Origin: Actinomycetota bacterium
Lineage (GTDB): Bacteria > Actinomycetota > Actinomycetes > Nanopelagicales > Nanopelagicaceae
NCBI GenBank assembly: GCA_016870855.1
Contig: VGAF01000071.1
Coordinates: forward strand, 1 to 6,062
Direction: 5' to 3'
Length of the DNA stretch: 6,062 nt
Shown: positions 1 through 5,135 of the stretch, piece by piece
How positions within the stretch are numbered: position 1 is the first letter of the stretch
How the letters are laid out: the number at the start of each line of letters is the position of its first letter
Notes under the pieces: model-generated
What the model was told of the DNA's origin: nothing
Seen by the model: the letters and a program-made list of their open reading frames with translations, nothing else
Database searches by the model: none
Translations under genes and position numbers: made by a program

Positions 1-767
1 GGACCAGTAGGTCCAGCACCACTTCGGGTGTAAGAAAGAATGTTCTTATTCAAGTCCTTCATATAGTCGATTGCAGCATCTTCTGATCCAAGGCGAAGAA
101 CTTGTGACCAGAGCGCTGTGTATGCGGTTCCTGAAGTACCAGGGTGGGCCATCATGATGTTGCCCTTGTACTTAGCATTCAAAAGATCATTCCAACTTGT
201 TGGCGCTTTTAGTCCAAGTCGCTTCAATTCATTTGTGTTCGAGCAGAAACCAAGCGCGCCCATATAAATGCCGGTCCAGAAGCCATCAGCATCTTTGAAC
301 TGGGCTTTGAGCATGTTTCTGGTCGGTGACTTGTATGGATCTAGAACACCTTGAATTCTTCCCGAGATATGGCTGTCATTCGGACCGCCAGTCCAGACGT
401 CGAATTCCGGGTTATTCTTAGATGCAACGAGTCGAGTTACTGCCTCACCCGATGAGAGACGAATAAATTTTGTGGTGATTCCAGTCTTGGCCTGGAAAGC
501 CTTGGTCATTTCAACGCACCATAACTCTTGTGGGGTGCAGAGAACATTTAGCGTTCCGGAGAGCTTGCGGCCGGCGGCATATTGAAGATTGCCATTTACG
601 CGCTCACATGTATAAGTAACTCCAGAGATAGTTCTAACTTGTCCTTCTTGCGCACAAACGCTTCCCTTGAGATCGCGCGCTGCATCTGCTGGTGCAACAA
701 CAGCTGCGAGCATCGAGAAAACAAGCGCAGATAGCGCGCCGAAGGTGATCAGCTTTGATCTTTTCAT
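1..767 (-). CDS. Iron(III)-type ABC transporter substrate-binding protein (3' end outside window)
   Basis: Extracellular solute-binding protein of the AfuA/FbpA type (COG1840-like), which would capture ferric iron or a similar ligand outside the membrane for an ABC importer. The visible 255 residues start at ATG 767-765, with a purine-rich AGGAAAGG at 787-780 as a rather distant ribosome site. Residues 1-30 form a signal peptide (KR start, hydrophobic core, PADAA end) with no lipobox. Residues 33-63 hold a small module with C38 and C54 in a G-x2-C, then G-x2-Y-x-C pattern. The binding domain starts near residue 69 with LNVLCTPQELWC (C77, C84), followed by RLSSGEAVTRL, NPEFDVWTGG, DGFWTGIYMGALGF and GTSGTAYTAL, a motif order I recognise from this family. 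The remaining roughly 100 residues and any permease or ATPase genes lie beyond the left edge. Iron as ligand is inference; phosphonate- or other anion-binding relatives share this fold. Confidence 0.85.
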   Translation of the reverse strand, partial: MKRSKLITFGALSALVFSMLAAVVAPADAARDLKGSVCAQEGQVRTISGVTYTCERVNGNLQYAAGRKLSGTLNVLCTPQELWCVEMTKAFQAKTGITTKFIRLSSGEAVTRLVASKNNPEFDVWTGGPNDSHISGRIQGVLDPYKSPTRNMLKAQFKDADGFWTGIYMGALGFCSNTNELKRLGLKAPTSWNDLLNAKYKGNIMMAHPGTSGTAYTALWSQVLRLGSEDAAIDYMKDLNKNILSYTRSGAGPTG

Positions 768-807
768 TCTTGGGTGATGCCTTTCCTAGACTAGGGGGTA
801 ATGCTTA

Positions 808-843
808 CGCTGACACTAACAGGGAGGGAGAGGCTTGTCAGCG
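808..843 (-). promoter_or_regulatory. Promoter with overlapping 8-bp inverted repeat, for the iron-type binding protein
   Basis: Read on the minus strand, CTGACA (841-836, five of six matches to TTGACA) is followed after exactly 17 bases by TAGTGT (818-813), which fits the TAnnnT actinobacterial -10. The predicted start is near 806-803, leaving a leader of about 35-40 bases. The perfect inverted repeat CGCTGACA (808-815) and TGTCAGCG (836-843), separated by 20 bases, covers the -35 box and runs from the last bases of the -10 to just past it, where a repressor would block RNA polymerase. An iron-responsive regulator would suit the gene, but the repeat does not match a Fur or DtxR/IdeR box that I recognise. 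The repeat could also be a weak hairpin with a large loop. Confidence 0.5.
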
Positions 844-887
844 ACCCTTTGCGAAGAGGATTTGTGAAGAATTGATAACTATGAGGC

Positions 888-964
888 TGGTGGGGCAGGT
901 AGGGCTCGAACCTACGACGACCGGATTATGAGTCCAGGGCTCTAACCAACTGAGCTACTGCCCC
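888..964 (-). tRNA. tRNA with anticodon CAT (elongator Met, or Ile2)
   Basis: A full cloverleaf reads on the minus strand: acceptor GGGGCAG pairing with CTGCCCC, D stem GCTC/GAGC around AGTTGGTTA, anticodon stem CTGGA/TCCGG with one G-T pair, loop CTCATAA with anticodon CAT at 930-928, variable loop TCGTC, and T stem GTAGG/CCTAC around TTCGAGC. The discriminator A (891) and an encoded CCA (890-888) complete the 3' end. The paired G1-C72 and the absence of three G-C pairs in the anticodon stem exclude initiator tRNA. Elongator Met and the lysidine-modified Ile2 tRNA share this anticodon and cannot be separated with certainty here. The AGTTGGTTAGAGC D arm resembles elongator Met. Confidence 0.95.
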
Positions 965-995
965 TTGAGCTCGCTACGCTCGAAGTAACTAACTA

Positions 996-1043
996 ATTAT
1001 ATGTTGAATTAAGGGAGTTTAAGTACTTTTAAGTGCCGTTAAG
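996..1043 (-). promoter_or_regulatory. tRNA promoter with four CTTAA units phased at 10 bp
   Basis: On the minus strand a perfect TATAAT occupies 1001-996, which puts the transcription start near 990 and leaves a leader of about 25 bases before the tRNA. The -35 is poor (CTTAAA at 1023-1018, 16-bp spacer, three of six matches). Upstream and across it lie four identical CTTAA pentamers at 1043-1039, 1033-1029, 1023-1019 and 1013-1009, exactly one helical turn apart. They may act as an UP-like element for RNA polymerase alpha, or as tandem half-sites for an OmpR/PhoB-type activator that compensates for the weak -35. Confidence 0.6.
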
Positions 1044-1048
1044 GCTGT

Positions 1049-1768
1049 TCATGCGACAGGAATGCGACAGATAACTTTCTGGGCCTGCGCCTTCGCGTCA
1101 CGGATTACAGCTTCGGAATCGGTCGTATTTGGCAAGACTGCATAGTGATAGTAACCCGTGAAAAGTCCAGCGGCCTGCGCAGCATTTCGATTCATAAGCA
1201 GGTATTTGAGCGCAAGCGTGTCAGCTTCATCGCGAGTATCAGATGCCTTGATAATTACAAATCGAATACCGGCGTTATACATCTTTACAAAGTCAATTGG
1301 CTTATCACCGGGATGCTGCCATCGGCTCACATCAGTGCCATGAATCCGGCCACCCGGCCCTGTTAGAGCAAGTAAATCAGTTGGCGATGAGAGCGCCGGC
1401 GTTGGTTTAATCGAGATTGATCGCGTCTTAGTCGTTAATGACTTACCTTTGACAGTAAATCGGGCCCGATAAGTCGCATCAGCATCAAATGCGGTGAGAT
1501 TTGCCCGAATCTTCCAAGCGTCACTCGAAGTTGATTTAGTTGAAAGCCGAGTCGTCTTCCAACCAGATGGCAATCTCACATCGATGCCAACCAGCGCGCT
1601 CTTAATTCTAGGTTTTATTACGCCATGGAAGGTTATCTGTGATTCCGGAAAGCTCGGCGTCTGGGTTAGAAAGAAAGTTGAACTCCAAGTTGCTGCTGTA
1701 GCCGGCGTCAGTAATGGCGCAACCAGGGTGGCTGCAATCATCGCCACCATCGCAATTCGGAATTTCAC
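1049..1768 (-). pseudogene. Secreted GH25 lysozyme-like protein, catalytic domain truncated
   Basis: The protein has a signal peptide, a beta-rich region and the first half of a glycoside hydrolase family 25 (N-acetylmuramidase) domain. I chose GTG 1768-1766 because it gives a clean signal peptide (MKFRIAMV start, TPATAA cleavage near residue 26) and sits six bases behind a CATAAT box. A TTG at 1819 would add 17 polar residues. Residues 27-140 look like an Ig/FN3-type sandwich. GH25 begins at residue 144 with GTDVSRWQ (D146 aligns with the family's first conserved Asp), then IDFVKMYNAGIRFVIIKAS and AAGLFTGYYHYAV. The frame ends at residue 239 after about 96 residues of a domain usually near 190, so the DxE pair carrying the catalytic acid and the later strands are missing. 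The three forward frames up to the tRNA do not contain it. Probably non-catalytic or decayed; a binding-only role cannot be excluded. Confidence 0.75.
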
Positions 1769-1774
1769 CGGGCA

Positions 1775-1780
1775 ATTATG
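1775..1780 (-). promoter_or_regulatory. -10 box for leaderless start of the lysozyme-like gene
   Basis: CATAAT (five of six to TATAAT) on the minus strand ends exactly six bases before GTG 1768, so transcription would begin at the start codon itself. No Shine-Dalgarno sequence stands in front of that GTG, which supports a leaderless mRNA. No good -35 is visible. The upstream part of this promoter would overlap the likely promoter of the divergent DedA gene. Confidence 0.45.
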
Positions 1781-1812
1781 GCGAGTCGACCTCAAAATGA
1801 CCTGATACTCGA

Positions 1813-2442
1813 GTGGCAAGTTACCCTTGGAAGGTGATCGAGTTTGCGACCAATCTCATCGAAAACATAGGAATTCTGGGCGCTGGGCTATTTATCGCGA
1901 TTGAGAGCGTTGTAATTCCGCTTCCCTCCGAGTTCGTACTTCTCCTCTCAGGATTTAATGTCTCAACGGGCGAATTCATCTTTCTTCCCCTGTTGATCGC
2001 AACCACTGCTGGTTCCTTGGTCGGAGCCTTACTTCTCTATGGTGGCGGTTATGGCCTATCGCGCCATCGACTTGATGCCCTAGTGATTCGTTTTGGTAAG
2101 TATGTAGGCATAAAAATAGTTGACGTTAACCGGGCTTTCGAATGGTTTGATCGCTTTGGAACTTGGGTAATTCTCTTTGGTCGGCTAGTACCTCTTATCC
2201 GCTCGTTGGTCAGCATTCCAGCAGGGTTAGCCAAGATGCGATTGTCGAAGTTTCTTTTGCTTACCGGAATCGGCAGTGGAATCTGGAATGCCATCTGGAT
2301 TTACATCGGGATGCAACTAGGGGAGCGATGGAAAGAAGCAGAGAGTTGGGCGAAGTACTTGGATTACGCAGCTTACGCTCTTATCGCTCTGGTGTTTGTC
2401 GCTCTCATCTCGCGCGTAATTCGTAGCCGCACCATTATTTAA
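1813..2442 (+). CDS. DedA-family membrane protein
   Basis: A 209-residue multi-spanning membrane protein of the DedA/SNARE-associated family (PF09335-type), close to the usual length of about 200. Family members recycle lipid carriers such as undecaprenyl phosphate, or phospholipids, across the cytoplasmic membrane. Visible signatures are E31 and the IPLPSE segment (residues 35-40), the re-entrant hallmark FGRLVPLIRSLVSIPAG (residues 122-138, with R124, P127, R130 and P136-G138), and a late GxxxGIWN helix (152-159). Hydrophobic stretches lie near 19-47, 57-80, 117-138, 147-167 and 186-203. The start GTG 1813 lacks a clear ribosome site. GATACT at 1804-1809 may be a -10, and an in-frame GTG at 1834 is the alternative. 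The gene diverges from the lysozyme-like gene across 44 bp, and its stop is one base from the convergent small gene. The exact lipid substrate is unknown. Confidence 0.9.
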   Translation: MASYPWKVIEFATNLIENIGILGAGLFIAIESVVIPLPSEFVLLLSGFNVSTGEFIFLPLLIATTAGSLVGALLLYGGGYGLSRHRLDALVIRFGKYVGIKIVDVNRAFEWFDRFGTWVILFGRLVPLIRSLVSIPAGLAKMRLSKFLLLTGIGSGIWNAIWIYIGMQLGERWKEAESWAKYLDYAAYALIALVFVALISRVIRSRTII

Positions 2443-2443
2443 T

Positions 2444-2716
2444 TCAGTCACAAACAATCTTTAGCTCCACGCCAAGAACTTCTCGGCAAGCTGCCTCTAA
2501 TTCGCTCTGGAGATGAGGTTTGCGCGCAGCCGAGAAATCATGGGCCCCGCCTAACTTCGCCGCATCAGCAAAGCTGAGATGCAACGCGCCATCGCTCAAG
2601 GAGACCAATCGAGCGTCAAAATAGACTAACCATGCGGTTCGATTACTTCGCTCCAAAAAGTCTAAGACTTCATTCCAGCGCTGCTTTACGCGGATGATGC
2701 TGAGAGCGTCTTCCAT
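2444..2716 (-). CDS. Free-standing DnaX (gamma/tau) C-terminal-domain-like protein
   Basis: A 90-residue soluble protein. Its pattern V-K-x-x-W-x-x-V-L (residues 9-17), then S-N-R-T-A-W (24-29), a strand pair around LVSLSDGALHLSF, and a final EVLGVELKIVCD matches what I remember of the C-terminal domain of actinobacterial DNA polymerase III gamma/tau (W-P-x-V ... R-S-R-T ... L-x-D-x-x-L-x-L ... ALGVxWRV). The AAA+ ATPase part is absent, so this is not a clamp-loader ATPase. It could bind a replication partner or be a domesticated fragment. ATG 2716 is preferred because a TAnnnT -10 lies seven bases upstream; GTG 2746 would add ten residues. No Shine-Dalgarno site is clear for the ATG. The homology is from memory of the family, and the function is unknown. 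Confidence 0.65.
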   Translation of the reverse strand: MEDALSIIRVKQRWNEVLDFLERSNRTAWLVYFDARLVSLSDGALHLSFADAAKLGGAHDFSAARKPHLQSELEAACREVLGVELKIVCD

Positions 2717-2723
2717 GGCGATA

Positions 2724-2751
2724 AGGTTATTACATGCAAGTATCACCTCAA
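2724..2751 (-). promoter_or_regulatory. Promoter for the DnaX-C-like gene, leaderless type
   Basis: On the minus strand, TTGAGG (2751-2746, four of six) is followed after 16 bases by TAACCT (2729-2724, TAnnnT form), and seven bases later by ATG 2716. This layout predicts transcription from at or next to the start codon and favours the 90-residue form over the GTG 2746 form, which would begin inside the -35 box. Confidence 0.4.
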
Positions 2752-2812
2752 GGAGCGAAATCGGTGCAAAATTGTTTGGGCTAGTTAGTAGTATTGCGGT
2801 GGAGGGAGCCTT

Positions 2813-3886
2813 ATGAGCAACAAGGTAGTAACCGGAAGAAGAGTCCGTGTTGGAGTAATAGGGGCTGGCGTTTGGGCGATTCAGTCACATCTACCAACTC
2901 TTATGAAGAGATCAAACGAGATTGAGTTCGTTGGGCTTTGTCGCCTGGGTCGAGATGAAGCTAGGAAAACCGCCGAAAGGTTTGGTTTTCAAAAGTTTTC
3001 CGAGGATTATCGAGAAATTATTGATATGGAACTCGATTACGTCATCGTATCTAGTCCAGCTTCCTTTCATTTTCAACATGCTAAGGCTGCTCTTGAATCA
3101 GGTGCGCACGTCCTACTTGAAAAGCCGGTGACTCTCAGAACTACTGACTGCAAGGAATTGATCAACCTATCCACAAAAAACAAATTGAATGTTCTCATAC
3201 CTTTGGGCTGGAACTACATGCCAATATTCCTTCGCGCTCAGGAGCTCATTGAAGAAGTCGGAATCGGTGAGGTAGAAAATATAGACCTTCAAATGGCGTC
3301 ATCTATCAAAGACTTGCTTCTTGGCGACTCCATGGACTCCTCGGGGAATCCAGAATTGTCTGTAGATCCAAAAACTTACGGCAATGCCTCGATCGCTGGA
3401 GGGGGATACCTAAACTCTGGTTTCACGCACGCACTGGGATACTTTTTTGGCTTGTTTAATCTTGAACCGCAGACAGTTTTTGCCAAGTTGTTTTATGACA
3501 AGAAACCTGGAATTGAGACCCATGCGGCATTAACGGTTTCTTTCAAGAACGGCGCGCTGGCTTCGATGAGCGCCTCGGCATTCCACGTAGCAACCCAAAT
3601 GCGGCATCGAGTTCGCCTCTCTGCATATGGCTCAAAAGGGCACTTGGAAGTTAGCATAGACGGTGACTGGATCCGATTCTGGACGCCCAAGGGTTTGGTC
3701 GAATTGGATCTTGGCCAAGGTACCCAGCGCTATCATTGCGAAGGGCCACCGATAGCATTATTGGATCTGGTACAAGGTAAGAAAGTCTGCAATAATTCAG
3801 CCTTAGGCGTCGGGTTGCGGAGCGTGGCAGTCGTCGAAAACGCCCATCTGAGTAACGAACGGCGCGAATTAGTTAGAGTGCCCTAA
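2813..3886 (+). CDS. Gfo/Idh/MocA-family NAD(P)-dependent oxidoreductase
   Basis: A 357-residue cytoplasmic dehydrogenase of a typical family length, acting on sugars, inositols or their derivatives. The N-terminal Rossmann fold shows VGVIGAGVWA (residues 13-22) for NAD(P) binding, and the family signature EKP lies at 103-105 (K104 is the usual catalytic lysine). The C-terminal substrate domain follows from about residue 130, with GGGYLNSGFTH (196-206) keeping the catalytic-type H206. The aspartate common four positions earlier in relatives is S202, as in some subfamilies, so the reaction may differ from inositol dehydrogenase. The ATG has a strong ribosome site, GGAGGG at 2801-2806, six bases away. 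A possible -10 TAGTAT is at 2789-2794. It is followed by a sugar-binding protein and a permease on the same strand, so it probably oxidises the imported compound. Substrate and cofactor preference are not readable. Confidence 0.9.
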   Translation: MSNKVVTGRRVRVGVIGAGVWAIQSHLPTLMKRSNEIEFVGLCRLGRDEARKTAERFGFQKFSEDYREIIDMELDYVIVSSPASFHFQHAKAALESGAHVLLEKPVTLRTTDCKELINLSTKNKLNVLIPLGWNYMPIFLRAQELIEEVGIGEVENIDLQMASSIKDLLLGDSMDSSGNPELSVDPKTYGNASIAGGGYLNSGFTHALGYFFGLFNLEPQTVFAKLFYDKKPGIETHAALTVSFKNGALASMSASAFHVATQMRHRVRLSAYGSKGHLEVSIDGDWIRFWTPKGLVELDLGQGTQRYHCEGPPIALLDLVQGKKVCNNSALGVGLRSVAVVENAHLSNERRELVRVP

Positions 3887-3911
3887 GCTACAAAGCGCAA
3901 TCCTGGAAAGT

Positions 3912-3947
3912 GAATTCGTTTTCAAGGAACAGTCCTTTTCCGAATTT
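3912..3947 (+). terminator. Bipartite hairpin after the oxidoreductase gene
   Basis: GAATTCG (3912-3918) pairs with CGAATTT (3941-3947) through one G-T pair, and an inner stem AAGGA (3924-3928) pairs with TCCTT (3933-3937) around the loop ACAG. An internal loop of five and three bases separates the stems. It begins 25 bases after the stop codon. No uninterrupted T tract follows (only CTTTT about ten bases on), so it may be a weak terminator or an mRNA-stabilising structure. Confidence 0.4.
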
Positions 3948-3979
3948 CAAGTACTTTTAGATCCCACTCTTGTATTTGA

Positions 3980-3998
3980 ATTGAACCGGGTGTTCAAT
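3980..3998. promoter_or_regulatory. Perfect inverted repeat, candidate operator
   Basis: ATTGAAC (3980-3986) and GTTCAAT (3992-3998) form a perfect 7-bp inverted repeat around a GC-rich five-base centre (CGGGT), 58 bases before the binding-protein start. Size, symmetry and position fit the binding site of a dimeric sugar-responsive repressor such as a LacI- or GntR-family protein. No such regulator is encoded in the window. Confidence 0.45.
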
Positions 3999-4011
3999 GT
4001 CTTTCAACGGT

Positions 4012-4029
4012 CATATCCGGATTGATATG
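4012..4029. repeat. Second inverted repeat in the binding-protein leader
   Basis: CATATC (4012-4017) and GATATG (4024-4029) are perfect arms around CGGATT; the repeat also contains the palindrome ATCCGGAT (4016-4023, using overlapping bases). It ends 11 bases before the ribosome site of the sugar-binding protein. It could be a second operator half or a small leader hairpin. No convincing promoter pair could be placed in 3887-4056. Confidence 0.3.
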
Positions 4030-4056
4030 GCCAATTGTGGAGAGGAAAGGATTTTA

Positions 4057-5028
4057 ATGAAACGTTTGTTTGTGCTAATCGTAACTTGTGGACTAGCTTT
4101 GGGGGGGCTGACACCGGCCACTCAGGCAAAGGAACAGCTTGTAATCGGATATCTATCCGGTGGCGAAGCAAGTCCCTTCGTAAATCAAGTAACAAAATCT
4201 CTTCGGGCAGAAGCCAAGAAGTTGAAAGTCAAGTTGGTTGAGTGCGATTCAAACTTCTTGTCAGATAAGGCTCTTGAGTGCGCAAAAACTCTATCGGCAG
4301 CGAAGCCAAAGGCGATTATAAATTGGCAGTTTGACCCCACTGTTTCCGCGAAGGTATGTGAGGGATATAAGAACCTTCCTACCGTAACACTTGATACACC
4401 AAATGAACCCTGCGCGAAAGTATTTGTGGGAGCGGACAACTATGCAGCCGGCTTGTTAGCGGGCGATGCGTTGGGCAAGTGGACTAAGACGAAGCTTAAT
4501 TGTGTCTATGACGTCTTTCTGGCTGTTGAGTTACCAACGCTCGCAGATATCAACAAGAAGCGAGCGGGAGGAACCCGAGAGGGTTTTGAGAAGGTTTGTG
4601 GCAAAGTTCCAGACGCAAAGTACAAGATGATTGATAAGACTCAAGGTGGAAGTGACGCACTTGAGAACATCCGTCGACAAACTACCGATATTCTCACGGC
4701 AAACCCCGGAGCAAAAGCCATTCTCGCGTCTTCGCCATATAGCGACGCTGATGGCATAGCTCTAACTAAAGCTGTAGATACGGCAGGTCGTGGAAGTAAT
4801 CTGAAGGCAGTCATCAATCATGGCGCTGAAGCAGTTGGTCATGATTACATCAGAAATGATGCTCGTTGGATTGGAAGTGTCGGCTACTTCCCAGAACGTT
4901 ATGGGGCAATTGCTCTTCCAGCTGCAATCAAGTTAGCAACTGGTCAAAAAGTTGCTAAGGAACTCTTGATGAAGCACCAAGTAGTAACCAAGAAGAACAT
5001 CAATAAGATATATCCGAAAGAAAAGTAA
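4057..5028 (+). CDS. Type I periplasmic sugar-binding protein of an ABC importer
   Basis: A 323-residue secreted binding protein of the ribose/xylose/inositol-binding type (Peripla_BP_4-like) that would deliver ligand to the adjacent RbsC-type permease. ATG 4057 is chosen because AGAGGAAAGG (4041-4050) lies six bases before it and a signal peptide follows (MKRLFVLIV, cleavage near TPATQA, residue 24). An in-frame ATG at 3997 would add 20 polar residues, has no ribosome site and overlaps the inverted repeat. The mature protein opens with LVIGYLSGG, then VGADNYAAG (124-132), a KRAGGTREGF segment, and DADGIALTKAVDTAGRG followed by IGSVGYFPERYGAIALP, all in the order of the family. No lipobox is present; C11 follows a threonine and sits inside the core. 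Six cysteines (63, 75, 101, 119, 149 and one in KVCGK) could form disulfides. Ligand identity is unknown. Confidence 0.9.
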   Translation: MKRLFVLIVTCGLALGGLTPATQAKEQLVIGYLSGGEASPFVNQVTKSLRAEAKKLKVKLVECDSNFLSDKALECAKTLSAAKPKAIINWQFDPTVSAKVCEGYKNLPTVTLDTPNEPCAKVFVGADNYAAGLLAGDALGKWTKTKLNCVYDVFLAVELPTLADINKKRAGGTREGFEKVCGKVPDAKYKMIDKTQGGSDALENIRRQTTDILTANPGAKAILASSPYSDADGIALTKAVDTAGRGSNLKAVINHGAEAVGHDYIRNDARWIGSVGYFPERYGAIALPAAIKLATGQKVAKELLMKHQVVTKKNINKIYPKEK

Positions 5029-5041
5029 GAGTTAATGAGGA

Positions 5042-5080
5042 CAGACCGAAGAGTCACACCTAAAGTGACTCTTCGGTCTG
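5042..5080 (+). terminator. Perfect 16-bp hairpin between binding protein and permease
   Basis: Positions 5042-5057 and 5065-5080 are perfect reverse complements (outer CAGACCGAAG, inner AGTCAC) around the seven-base loop ACCTAAA, 13 bases after the binding-protein stop. No T tract follows. In ABC operons such hairpins typically stabilise the upstream mRNA or terminate part of the transcripts, so that binding protein is made in excess over permease. Its near symmetry lets it act on either strand. Confidence 0.7.
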
Positions 5081-5135
5081 AACCAAGCGTCAAATTGAAG
5101 CGAAATAGGGGTAAGTCTGAAAATTAGGAGATACA

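Noticed and set aside
785..795. Palindrome CCTAGACTAGG near the ribosome site of the iron-type binding protein
   Set aside because: The arms are only five bases with a one-base centre, so it cannot form a hairpin, and short palindromes are common by chance.
888..964. The tRNA as an integration site for a mobile element
   Set aside because: No integrase, and no repeated copy of the tRNA 3' end was found in the window. The 3' end faces an ordinary transporter gene.
964..985. Short hairpin (GAGC/GCTC plus CTT/AAG with a bulge) between tRNA and its -10
   Set aside because: Too short and bulged for a terminator, and it lies inside the leader removed by RNase P. It may be chance.
3493..3690. Antisense open frame of 65 codons inside the oxidoreductase gene
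   Set aside because: It lies wholly within a convincing gene, has no recognisable domain or ribosome site, and looks like a shadow of the coding strand. The same applies to the antisense frames at 5278-5481 and 5753-5968 within the permease and to the plus-strand frames at 1145-1366 and 1494-1805 within the lysozyme-like gene.
3997..4056. In-frame upstream ATG for the sugar-binding protein
   Set aside because: It would put 20 polar residues before a clear signal peptide, has no ribosome site and overlaps the inverted repeat. ATG 4057 has a strong site six bases away.
4245..4510. Cysteine-rich stretch of the sugar-binding protein as a metal-binding site
   Set aside because: The cysteines are widely spaced and never in a CxxC pair. 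Disulfides or free thiols are simpler explanations.
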